Counted from the first letter of the stretch, positions 1 to 5,264 are shown. The stretch: 5,424 nucleotides of DNA from Neptuniibacter sp. (GCA_024686055.1 JAIBDV010000234.1:1-5424), one strand, 5' to 3'. Program-made: numbers and translations. The notes: a model not told the origin generated them from the letters alone.

Positions 1-11
1 AGGAGACTATC

Positions 12-221
12 ATGTCTAACACTACCGGTATTGTTAAGTGGTTCAACGAAGAGAAAGGTTTTGGTTTCATCACTCCAGAGAACGGCGGCGCTGACGTATT
101 CGTTCACTTCCGCGCGATCCAGGGTGACGGCTTCAAAACTCTGGCTGAAGGCCAGCAGGTTTCTTTCGAAACAGAACAGGGCCAGAAAGGCCCTCAGGCT
201 GCTAACGTTATCGTTGGCTAA
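12..221 (+). CDS. CspA-family cold-shock protein, first tandem copy
   Basis: A 69-residue single cold-shock-domain protein, the usual CspA length. The family binds single-stranded RNA and DNA in the cytoplasm through a five-stranded beta barrel and acts as an RNA chaperone or transcription antiterminator. Visible motifs are the aromatic KWFN patch (residues 9-12), RNP1 KGFGFI (15-20) and RNP2 VFVHF (29-33). The stretch FRAIQGDGFKTL (33-44) resembles Pseudomonas-type Csp proteins as I recall them. The start is set by AGGAG at 1-5, six bases upstream of ATG. The promoter and any long cold-shock leader lie outside the window, so cold induction cannot be judged. Codons are of the highly expressed type (GGT, AAC, GAA, CTG). 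It differs from the second copy only at N3, I7 and I67. Which Csp paralogue it corresponds to cannot be decided from sequence alone. Confidence 0.96.
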   Translation: MSNTTGIVKWFNEEKGFGFITPENGGADVFVHFRAIQGDGFKTLAEGQQVSFETEQGQKGPQAANVIVG

Positions 222-244
222 GCTACTGTTTCAGCCGCAAGGCT

Positions 245-282
245 AAAAAAGCCCCGCCAGAGCAATCTGGCGGGGCTTTTTT
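245..282 (+). terminator. Intrinsic terminator of the first csp gene
   Basis: A perfect 11-bp G+C-rich stem (251-261 with 266-276) closes on a GCAA loop, a GNRA-type tetraloop. It is followed by six T residues (277-282) and preceded by six A residues that can extend the helix. It starts about 24 bp after the csp stop codon. The A-tract would let it work on the other strand too, but no gene approaches from that side. Confidence 0.93.
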
Positions 283-390
283 GTAATATTTCTGCAGTAA
301 CTCCACCGACAAAACCGCAACAATCAACACCTCCGCCTGACGACAACGATCGCCAGAACCACACAAGCCAAACCGGTCAAAATAACGTTA

Positions 391-418
391 TAGACAAATC
401 AGTTCGATATGTTAGGAT
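391..418 (+). promoter_or_regulatory. Weak sigma-70 promoter candidate for the second csp gene
   Basis: TAGACA (391-396; 5 of 6 matches to TTGACA) and TAGGAT (413-418; 4 of 6 to TATAAT) are separated by 16 bp. The predicted start near 425 would give a leader of about 200 nt, typical of cold-shock mRNAs. This is the best pair I found between the two genes, but matches of this quality occur by chance, and nothing else supports it. Confidence 0.25.
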
Positions 419-616
419 CAGACCCAGTCTGTGACCCAGAGCTATTTATGCAACAATTTGAAACTGAAACTTCGCACTATCGCTTATCACCATGTAAGCC
501 TGTCCTGAAGCTTTTCACACTCTATTGGCAACATAAGTAATCTACTCGCGGCTACCCAAGCGCAAGAGTGTGTACTGTTACGCGTTCCTGCTATTCAAGC
601 ACTATCTAATATATTC

Positions 617-621
617 AGGAG
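617..621 (+). promoter_or_regulatory. Shine-Dalgarno site fixing the second csp start
   Basis: AGGAG lies five bases before the ATG at 627. The reading frame stays open upstream to a GTG at 570, which would add 19 mostly hydrophobic residues absent from the family. This site and the matching layout of the first copy show that 627 is the true start. Confidence 0.9.
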
Positions 622-626
622 TTATC

Positions 627-836
627 ATGTCTAAAACGACTGGTACAGTTAAGTGGTTCAACGAAGAGAAAGGTTTCGGTTTCATCACTCCAGAGAACGG
701 CGGCGCTGACGTATTCGTTCATTTCCGCGCGATCCAGGGTGACGGCTTCAAAACTCTGGCTGAAGGCCAGCAGGTTTCTTTCGAAACAGAACAGGGCCAG
801 AAAGGCCCTCAGGCTGCTAACGTTACTGTTGGCTAA
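627..836 (+). CDS. CspA-family cold-shock protein, second tandem copy
   Basis: A 69-residue cold-shock-domain protein with the same motifs as the upstream copy: KWFN (9-12), RNP1 KGFGFI (15-20) and RNP2 VFVHF (29-33). The expected role is RNA chaperone or antiterminator in the cytoplasm. It differs from the first copy only by K3, T7 and T67. At DNA level I count 9 differences in 210 bases, clustered in the first 7 codons and at codon 67. The block 648-824 has just two differences, both silent. The start at 627 follows AGGAG, and similarity to the first copy extends slightly past the stop codon (GGCTAAGCT). Its own terminator and about 405 bp of spacer make it an independently transcribed unit, possibly with different temperature control from the first copy. 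Confidence 0.96.
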   Translation: MSKTTGTVKWFNEEKGFGFITPENGGADVFVHFRAIQGDGFKTLAEGQQVSFETEQGQKGPQAANVTVG

Positions 837-848
837 GCTCTGATTTCG

Positions 849-885
849 AAAAAAACCCCGTCAGCTCGCGCTGACGGGGTTTTTT
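849..885. terminator. Bidirectional terminator shared by csp2 and proB
   Basis: A perfect 10-bp stem (856-865 with 870-879) has a TCGC loop. It is flanked by seven A on the left (849-855) and six T on the right (880-885), so either strand reads stem plus U-tract. It lies 12 bp after the second csp stop codon and about 45 bp beyond the proB stop codon, which converges from the right. It is the only terminator between these two convergent genes. Confidence 0.92.
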
Positions 886-930
886 ATTGCCTGCAGCCTG
901 CTCAACAAGCAACTGTAAAAGCGTATAGCT

Positions 931-2061
931 TTACGCCAGTACCAGATTATCCCGATGTACCAGCTCTTCCTCACCAACAAAGCCCAACAGCGACTCAAAG
1001 TCTTTACTGGCCTTACCCAGCACTTTCAGAGCTTCGTTAACACCGTAATTCACCAGCCCGCGAGCAACAATCCGCCCCTGCTCATCAACCAGTAGCACCA
1101 TCTCACCACGGGAGAAATCACCACTGGCCGAACGCACACCCGCCGGTAACAGGCTTTTACCACGCTCACGCAATGCCGTCACAGCACCAGCATCCAGCAC
1201 CAGAGTACCACGCGCCTGCAAATGGCCTGCAATCCAGTTTTTACGCGCCGCCATCGGTTCACAATCAGGCACCAGCAGGGTACCAACATCCTCACCCGCC
1301 TTCAGCCGGGTAAGCACTTTGCCTTCTCGCCCGCTGACTATCACCGTAACCGCCCCTGAACGCGCAGCCAGCTTAGCCGCCTTGACCTTAGTCAGCATGC
1401 CGCCACTACCCAGGCGCCCCTTGCTACCGCCACCCGCCATCGCCTCCAGCGCTGGGTCACCCGCCCGCCCCACCGAGACAAATTTTGCCTGCGGGTTACT
1501 GCGCGGATCAGCCTCATACAACCCCTGCTGATCGGTCAGAATAATCAACCCATCAGCCTCCACAAGGTTCGCCACCAGCGCTCCCAGGGTGTCATTGTCA
1601 CCGAAGCGTATTTCCTTGGTGATCACGGTGTCATTCTCATTAACCACGGGCACCACACCCAGCTCCAGCAGCGTACGTAGCGTAGCGCGTGCATTCAGGT
1701 AACGCTTACGCTCAGCATGATCATCATGGGTCAGCAATATTTGCGCAGTATGCGTGTCGTGACGTTTGAAACTGGTTTCATAAGCCTGCACCAATCCCAT
1801 CTGACCCACCGCCGCCGCAGCCTGCTGACGATGGATCTCATGCGGTCGCTCTCGCCAGCCCAGCCGCGTCATTCCTTCCGCGATTGAACCTGAGGACACC
1901 AGCACAATCTCCAGCCCCTGCTTACGCAGCTCAGCCAGCTGGTCCACCCAGCCCTGAATAGCCGCATGATCCAGGCCTTCACCATCATTGGTCAGTAGCG
2001 CACTGCCGATTTTCACCACCCAGCGCTTACCCTGCTGCAACGCTTTACGCTCAGTCGTCAC
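931..2061 (-). CDS. proB: Glutamate 5-kinase
   Basis: ATP-dependent phosphorylation of L-glutamate to glutamyl 5-phosphate, the first and feedback-regulated step of proline synthesis in the cytoplasm. The 376 residues are slightly longer than the E. coli protein (367). The amino-acid-kinase domain covers about 14-262. It shows VVKIGSALL (15-23) with K17, SSGSIAEG (56-63), NEND (141-144), FGDND (153-157), LTDQQGLYEADPRSNPQA (175-192) and GSGGMLTK (218-225). By family alignment S57, D144 and N156 are the glutamate contacts and K17 and K225 the phosphate-binding lysines. A C-terminal PUA domain follows from about 285, with SLLPAGVRSASGDFSRGE at 303-320. The start is GTG at 2061, preceded by GAGGTGA, only 13 bp after the obgE stop, so the two genes are very likely cotranscribed. 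proA is not in the window. Confidence 0.97.
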   Translation of the reverse strand: MTTERKALQQGKRWVVKIGSALLTNDGEGLDHAAIQGWVDQLAELRKQGLEIVLVSSGSIAEGMTRLGWRERPHEIHRQQAAAAVGQMGLVQAYETSFKRHDTHTAQILLTHDDHAERKRYLNARATLRTLLELGVVPVVNENDTVITKEIRFGDNDTLGALVANLVEADGLIILTDQQGLYEADPRSNPQAKFVSVGRAGDPALEAMAGGGSKGRLGSGGMLTKVKAAKLAARSGAVTVIVSGREGKVLTRLKAGEDVGTLLVPDCEPMAARKNWIAGHLQARGTLVLDAGAVTALRERGKSLLPAGVRSASGDFSRGEMVLLVDEQGRIVARGLVNYGVNEALKVLGKASKDFESLLGFVGEEELVHRDNLVLA

Positions 2062-2065
2062 GACG

Positions 2066-2072
2066 TCACCTC
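2066..2072 (-). promoter_or_regulatory. Shine-Dalgarno site for the GTG start of proB
   Basis: Read on the - strand, GAGGTGA lies in the 13-bp gap between the obgE stop and the GTG at 2061. It extends the anti-Shine-Dalgarno match well and supports GTG as the start. The next in-frame methionine, residue 64, would delete the ATP and glutamate-binding N-terminus. Confidence 0.8.
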
Positions 2073-2074
2073 AC

Positions 2075-3265
2075 TTAATCACGCACGTATTGCACTTCAA
2101 CGTCATAATCATCGTCGTCGAAGTCATCATCCAGCTCGTTATCAATACGGCCACCCTGCTGACGCAGGAAGTCGATACGCTCACGCGCCTCTTCATCAAT
2201 GCGAGCACGAACTTCAGTTTCCTGCTCAAGAATCTCTGGATTCTCTTCAATCGCTTCCAGTCGCAAATCCAGGAAGTCCTGAATATCGTGCACCAGTGTT
2301 TGCACACCCGTTTTACTGATCGCCGCGATTTTATAGACTGGCCCTTCCCAGTTAAGCGCATCAATCACCGACTGACAGCGCGCCTCAGCCTCGTCTTCAG
2401 GCACCATATCCAGCTTGTTCAATAGCAACCAGCGCGGCTGTTCTGCCAGCGTCGGGCTGAATTTACGCAACTCTTCCACCACCACCTGGGCCGCTTCAGC
2501 AGGCGTCTGCTCATCCCATGGCGCCATGTCAACGATATGCAGCAACACACGGTTACGCGCCAGGTGACGCAGGAAACGAATTCCCAGACCAGCACCTTCT
2601 GCTGCACCCTCGATAATGCCCGGAATATCAGCAATGACGAAACTGCGGTAACGCTCAGTACGCACGACACCCAGATTTGGCACCAGAGTGGTAAACGGAT
2701 AGTTCGCCACTTTCGGCTTCGCTGCGGATACCGCACGAATAAAGGTCGACTTACCCGCATTCGGCAAACCCAGCATACCGACATCCGCCAGCACTTTAAG
2801 CTCCAGCTTCAGGTTACGAGATTCGCCCATAGAACCATTGGAGGTCTGACGTGGCGCACGGTTAACACTGCTCTTGAAACGCGTATTACCCAACCCATGC
2901 CAGCCGCCCTGAGCAACCTTTTCAATCTGACCAATTTTAGTCAGATCCGCCAGCACCTCATCGGTATCGATATCAACGACTGTCGTACCCACCGGCACTT
3001 TCAGCGTCAGGTCTTCACCCTTGCAGCCAGTACAGTTACGCGTCTGACCACCTTTACCATTCTCAGCCTTGTAGGCACTGGTAAAGCGGAAATCGACCAG
3101 CGTATTGAGGTTTTCATCCGCCTCGAAAAAGACAGAGCCACCATCACCACCATCACCGCCATCCGGGCCACCTTTGGGGATGAACTTCTCACGGCGAAAA
3201 CTCATACAACCATTGCCGCCTTTACCGGCTTCTACCGATATCACAGCTTCATCAACAAACTTCAT
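2075..3265 (-). CDS. obgE: Obg/CgtA GTPase, ribosome assembly factor
   Basis: A conserved essential GTPase that binds the 50S subunit and acts in late ribosome assembly and stress signalling. It has 396 residues, close to the E. coli protein. The glycine-rich Obg domain (about 1-158) begins MKFVDEA and contains GGPDGGDGGDGGS (32-44). The GTPase domain shows G1 GLPNAGKST (166-174), the switch threonines in FTTLVPNLG (191-199), G3 DIPG (213-216), G4 NKLD (283-286) and G5 AIS near 315. The gammaproteobacterial type of acidic tail follows (about 377-389, nearly all D and E). The start at 3265 is chosen over an in-frame ATG at 3280 because the latter lies inside the ribosome binding site and MKFVDEA is the family N-terminus. 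It lies downstream of rpmA across a terminator and is tightly coupled to proB. The symbol cgtA is used for the same gene in some genomes. Confidence 0.98.
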   Translation of the reverse strand: MKFVDEAVISVEAGKGGNGCMSFRREKFIPKGGPDGGDGGDGGSVFFEADENLNTLVDFRFTSAYKAENGKGGQTRNCTGCKGEDLTLKVPVGTTVVDIDTDEVLADLTKIGQIEKVAQGGWHGLGNTRFKSSVNRAPRQTSNGSMGESRNLKLELKVLADVGMLGLPNAGKSTFIRAVSAAKPKVANYPFTTLVPNLGVVRTERYRSFVIADIPGIIEGAAEGAGLGIRFLRHLARNRVLLHIVDMAPWDEQTPAEAAQVVVEELRKFSPTLAEQPRWLLLNKLDMVPEDEAEARCQSVIDALNWEGPVYKIAAISKTGVQTLVHDIQDFLDLRLEAIEENPEILEQETEVRARIDEEARERIDFLRQQGGRIDNELDDDFDDDDYDVEVQYVRD

Positions 3266-3271
3266 TAAAAG

Positions 3272-3278
3272 TCCTCCC
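3272..3278 (-). promoter_or_regulatory. Strong Shine-Dalgarno site deciding the obgE start
   Basis: GGGAGGA on the - strand lies six bases before the ATG at 3265. An upstream in-frame ATG (3278-3280) overlaps the first base of this site and so cannot use it. It would only add five non-conserved residues, so 3265 is the start. Confidence 0.9.
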
Positions 3279-3288
3279 ATCTACGGGT

Positions 3289-3308
3289 GACCGCACAACT
3301 CGGCGGTC
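3289..3308 (-). repeat. Small inverted repeat in the obgE leader
   Basis: GACCGC (3289-3294) and GCGGTC (3303-3308) form a perfect 6-bp stem with an 8-base loop. It lies between the rpmA terminator and the obgE ribosome binding site. No U-tract follows in the obgE direction, so it is not a second terminator. It could stabilise or shape the 5' part of a readthrough or processed obgE message, but a 6-bp repeat may also be fortuitous. Confidence 0.4.
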
Positions 3309-3315
3309 TGAAAAC

Positions 3316-3344
3316 AAAAAAGCCCCGCCTGAGCGGAGCTTTTT
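3316..3344 (-). terminator. Intrinsic terminator after rpmA
   Basis: On the - strand this reads A5, stem GCTCCGC, loop, stem GCGGGGC, then T6. The one imperfect pair is a G-U wobble in RNA of the - strand but a C-A mismatch in RNA of the + strand, so the direction is that of rplU-rpmA. It lies about 20 bp beyond the rpmA stop and about 50 bp before obgE. It should lower expression of obgE-proB relative to the ribosomal protein genes. Confidence 0.88.
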
Positions 3345-3364
3345 AATACAAAGCAACATTTAGC

Positions 3365-3622
3365 TTAAGCAGAAACGATGCTTACGTATTTACGGTTCTT
3401 AGGGCCTTTAACCTCAAATTTCACAACGCCATCGGCTTTTGCGAACAGAGTGTGGTCTTTGCCCAGACCGACGTTAACACCAGCGTGGAATTTAGTACCA
3501 CGCTGACGAACCAGGATGTTACCTGCGATAACAGCCTGACCGCCGAAACGTTTAACGCCAAGGCGTTTCGATTCTGAGTCGCGACCGTTCCGTGTTGAGC
3601 CACCAGCTTTCTTATGAGCCAT
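3365..3622 (-). CDS. rpmA: 50S ribosomal protein L27
   Basis: Large-subunit ribosomal protein whose N-terminal tail reaches towards the peptidyl transferase centre and helps position tRNA. The 85 residues match the family length. It begins AHKKAGGSTRNGRDS (2-16), with no Firmicutes-type cleaved N-terminal extension, followed by KRLGVKRFGGQ and the beta-sheet core with GTKFHAG. ATG at 3622 is preceded by AGGAG with an 8-base spacer. It lies 27 bp after rplU, the standard L21-L27 pairing, and is followed directly by a terminator. Expression is expected from the rplU promoter and leader. Confidence 0.99.
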   Translation of the reverse strand: MAHKKAGGSTRNGRDSESKRLGVKRFGGQAVIAGNILVRQRGTKFHAGVNVGLGKDHTLFAKADGVVKFEVKGPKNRKYVSIVSA

Positions 3623-3649
3623 TTTTCTATCTCCTGATCAGGTACAGAA

Positions 3650-3961
3650 TCAGCCGGAAATGCCGGTGATTTTAACTTCAGTAAACCACTGACGGTGACC
3701 CTGACGTTTCATATGGTGCTTACGACGCTTGAACTTCAGGATGCTTACTTTTTTACCACGGCCATGGGTTACAACTTCAGCTGCAACTTTGGCACCTTCT
3801 ACCACAGGCGCGCCGACTTTGATGTCGTCGCCGTTGCCTATCAGCAGAACACGGTCGAATTCGAGGCTGGAACCAGCTTCAACGGCCAGTTTTTCCACTT
3901 TCAGGGTTTGACCTTCCTGAACGCGGTACTGTTTGCCGCCAGTAACGATAACTGCGTACAT
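3650..3961 (-). CDS. rplU: 50S ribosomal protein L21
   Basis: Large-subunit ribosomal protein that binds 23S rRNA. The 103 residues equal the usual bacterial length. It begins MYAVIVTGGKQYRV and carries the C-terminal signature LKFKRRKHHMKRQGHRQ (75-91) typical of L21. The start at 3961 is the family start and lies six bases after GGAG (3968-3971). An in-frame start four codons upstream overlaps that site and is rejected. It is the first gene of the leftward cluster, and its roughly 98-nt leader from the promoter at 4066-4094 is rich in potential RNA structure. Autogenous control through that leader is an inference. Confidence 0.99.
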   Translation of the reverse strand: MYAVIVTGGKQYRVQEGQTLKVEKLAVEAGSSLEFDRVLLIGNGDDIKVGAPVVEGAKVAAEVVTHGRGKKVSILKFKRRKHHMKRQGHRQWFTEVKITGISG

Positions 3962-4059
3962 GTTTCTCTCCAAAGTATGTCTGCCCGGCTACTAGATAGA
4001 AAAAACCTACTTCTAATGGCATGGCCATATGGTAGGGAGCGATCTGTGGGCAGACCAGG
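3962..4059 (-). promoter_or_regulatory. Candidate structured leader RNA of rplU-rpmA
   Basis: The leader predicted from the rplU promoter is about 98 nt. Its first bases contain GUCUGCCC (4055-4048), which pairs perfectly over 8 bp with GGGCAGAC (3986-3979) only a few bases before the ribosome binding site, closing the leader almost end to end. The same 5' arm can instead form a local 6-bp hairpin (4056-4051 with 4046-4041, loop CCCA, one G-U pair), so the two folds exclude each other. Between the arms lies a hairpin followed by six U. This layout resembles ribosomal-protein leaders that sense free protein or couple to antitermination. I do not recognise it as a named leader class. Confidence 0.5.
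4000..4036 (-). terminator. Possible attenuator hairpin in the rplU leader
   Basis: On the - strand CCUAC (4036-4032) pairs with GUAGG (4010-4006). Inside it AUGGC (4028-4024) pairs with GCCAU (4020-4016) around a 3-base loop. The helices are joined by a single extra C-G pair, a 2x2 internal loop and a 2-base bulge. Six U (4005-4000) follow immediately. The stem is weaker than the true terminators in this window, so it is better read as a pause or partial attenuator inside the untranslated leader than as a gene end. Confidence 0.42.
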
Positions 4060-4065
4060 GCGCAA

Positions 4066-4094
4066 ATTATACGCAAGGAACTGTTGTACAGCAA
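4066..4094 (-). promoter_or_regulatory. Sigma-70 promoter of rplU-rpmA
   Basis: On the - strand, TTGCTG (4094-4089, 3 of 6 to consensus) and a perfect TATAAT (4071-4066) are separated by exactly 17 bp. The predicted start is near 4059, about 98 nt before rplU. The perfect -10 and its position ahead of a ribosomal protein gene make this the likely main promoter. Confidence 0.72.
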
Positions 4095-4222
4095 GCAGGC
4101 AACCCATTCTTTAACGGCCGATTATCCACGTAACCACGCCAAACCACAGCCATGAAGGCCAACCTGTTGATATATAAAACAAAATAGGCTGGTAAAAACA
4201 GCTCTATACACCTTTTGTAATC

Positions 4223-4255
4223 GGGGGCTTTCTTGACAGTGTCACAGCAGCCCCC
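4223..4255. promoter_or_regulatory. Symmetric nested dyad, operator-like, over the ispB promoter
   Basis: Outer arms GGGGGCT (4223-4229) and AGCCCCC (4249-4255) and inner arms TGACA (4234-4238) and TGTCA (4240-4244) share one centre at 4239, with 4-bp unpaired spacers on both sides. The dyad covers the -35 hexamer and the whole promoter spacer. No T-tract follows on either strand, so it is not a terminator. A dimeric DNA-binding regulator of ispB is the natural reading, but the protein is unknown and the motif matches no operator I can name. Confidence 0.4.
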
Positions 4256-4261
4256 TAGCAT
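4233..4261 (+). promoter_or_regulatory. Sigma-70 promoter of ispB
   Basis: A perfect TTGACA (4233-4238) and TAGCAT (4256-4261, 4 of 6 to TATAAT) have the optimal 17-bp spacing. The predicted start near 4268 gives a short leader of about 25 nt before the ispB ATG. It is divergent from the rplU promoter, with about 209 bp between the two predicted start points. Confidence 0.65.
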
Positions 4262-4292
4262 GCCGGAATATCTTTAATATAAGTCCAATCTC

Positions 4293-5264
4293 ATGCAGCC
4301 ACATCAACTGAATTCCCTGATTGAACCGCAGTTTAACGCCGTCAACGATTACATCCTCAGCCACCTGGGCTCACAGGTGCCACTGGTTGAAAAAATAGGC
4401 CACTATATTGTTGATAGCGGTGGTAAGCGTTTGCGCCCGCTACTGGTCCTGCTGGCTGCCAACGCCGCAGGCTATAATGGCCAGCATCACATCCCCCTGG
4501 CGGCGGTGATTGAGTTTATTCATACCGCCACTCTGCTGCATGACGATGTCGTCGACAGTTCCGACCTGCGCCGGGGTAACGCCACCGCCAACGCAAAATG
4601 GGGTAATGCACCCAGCGTACTGGTAGGCGACTTCCTTTATTCACGCGCCTTCCAGATCATGGTTGAGATCGGCCAGATGGAGATCATGAATGTGATCTCT
4701 AACGCCACCAATGTGATTGCCGAAGGGGAAGTCCTGCAGCTGATTAACTGCAAGAATCCGGACACCACCGAAGCGCAGTACATGCAGGTGATTCTGGGCA
4801 AAACAGCCATGCTGTTTGAGGCAGCCACCGAATGTGGCGCACTGCTGCAGAGCGATATCAGCCCAGAGGGCCGTGAAGCGCTACGCCTGTATGGCCGCCA
4901 TCTGGGTATCGCCTTCCAGCTGATCGATGATGTTATGGACTACCAGTCCAACGCCGCAGAGATGGGCAAAAATGTCGGCGATGACCTGGCCGAAGGGAAA
5001 CCAACGCTGCCACTGATTCAGGCAATGAAATGCGCCGATGAAGAGGGTCGCAAGCTGATCCGAAAAGCCATCCGCAAGGGCGGGCTGGAAGATCTGGACC
5101 CGATCATGGCCATTGTTCAAGCCACTGGAGCCATTGAATACACCAAGGATAAGGCCCAGCAGGAAGCCGACAACGCGATTGCTGCCCTGAGCGCTCTGCC
5201 AGAAAGCAGCTTCAAAGACACCCTGACGCAGCTGGCGCATATGGCGGTTAAGCGTAACAAGTAA
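4293..5264 (+). CDS. ispB: Octaprenyl (polyprenyl) diphosphate synthase
   Basis: A trans-prenyltransferase that extends farnesyl diphosphate with isopentenyl diphosphate to the C40-type side chain used for ubiquinone and menaquinone. It is a cytosolic enzyme, usually essential. The 323 residues match E. coli IspB. Visible family motifs are GGKRLRP (43-49), the first aspartate-rich motif LLHDDVVD (81-88) with RR at 93-94, GEVLQL (145-150), KT (170-171), the second aspartate-rich motif FQLIDDVMDY (208-217) and KNVGDDLAEGKPTLPL (226-241). Chain length cannot be fixed from sequence; octaprenyl is inferred by similarity, nonaprenyl is possible. ATG at 4293 is the first start after an in-frame stop (4275-4277), but no clear Shine-Dalgarno sequence precedes it. 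It is divergent from rplU, a placement conserved in many gammaproteobacteria. Confidence 0.97.
   Translation: MQPHQLNSLIEPQFNAVNDYILSHLGSQVPLVEKIGHYIVDSGGKRLRPLLVLLAANAAGYNGQHHIPLAAVIEFIHTATLLHDDVVDSSDLRRGNATANAKWGNAPSVLVGDFLYSRAFQIMVEIGQMEIMNVISNATNVIAEGEVLQLINCKNPDTTEAQYMQVILGKTAMLFEAATECGALLQSDISPEGREALRLYGRHLGIAFQLIDDVMDYQSNAAEMGKNVGDDLAEGKPTLPLIQAMKCADEEGRKLIRKAIRKGGLEDLDPIMAIVQATGAIEYTKDKAQQEADNAIAALSALPESSFKDTLTQLAHMAVKRNK

Larger units (their letters stand above)
283..626 (+). other. Long non-coding region between the csp copies, probable csp2 leader
   Basis: This stretch of about 340 bp holds no convincing gene. Its first third (301-380) is strongly A+C rich on the + strand, with only 6 T in 80 bases. 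The remainder is A+T richer and contains a weak promoter candidate, a small hairpin (CAGAC 419-423 with GTCTG 427-431) and the second csp ribosome binding site. CspA-type genes commonly carry 5' untranslated regions of 150 bases or more that control cold-dependent mRNA stability and translation. The spacing here fits that, but this is inference. Confidence 0.5.

Noticed and set aside
301..405. Short hydrophobic frame on the - strand (LACVVLAIVVV-like) as a small membrane protein
   Set aside because: It has no ATG and no ribosome binding site, and the hydrophobicity follows from the G+T-rich composition of that strand.
409..540. 43-codon open frame upstream of csp2 as an independent gene
   Set aside because: There is no Shine-Dalgarno sequence at ATG 409, no recognisable family, and the length is easily reached by chance. 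It is kept only as part of the leader observation.
570..626. N-terminal extension of the second csp gene from a GTG at 570
   Set aside because: The added 19 residues are hydrophobic and foreign to the family, no ribosome binding site precedes 570, and AGGAG at 617-621 marks the ATG at 627, as in the sister gene.
1988..2425. 145-codon open frame on the + strand across the obgE-proB junction
   Set aside because: It is antisense to two firmly identified genes, lacks a ribosome binding site, and resembles no family.
2537..3268. 243-codon open frame on the + strand opposite obgE
   Set aside because: It is a shadow of the obgE codons. The product has no recognisable motifs and is dominated by T, R and Q, as expected from antisense reading.
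3695..4114. 139-codon open frame on the + strand opposite rplU and its promoter
   Set aside because: It reads across the L21 gene, the leader and the -10 box in antisense, and its composition is that of a shadow.
4126..4138. Direct repeat CCACG-TAA-CCACG as a regulator binding site
   Set aside because: Five-base direct repeats are expected by chance, and its position is not tied to either promoter core.
4067..4261. 64-codon open frame on the - strand between ispB and rplU
   Set aside because: It overlaps both promoters, has no ribosome binding site or known homology, and its end falls within the rplU -10 box.
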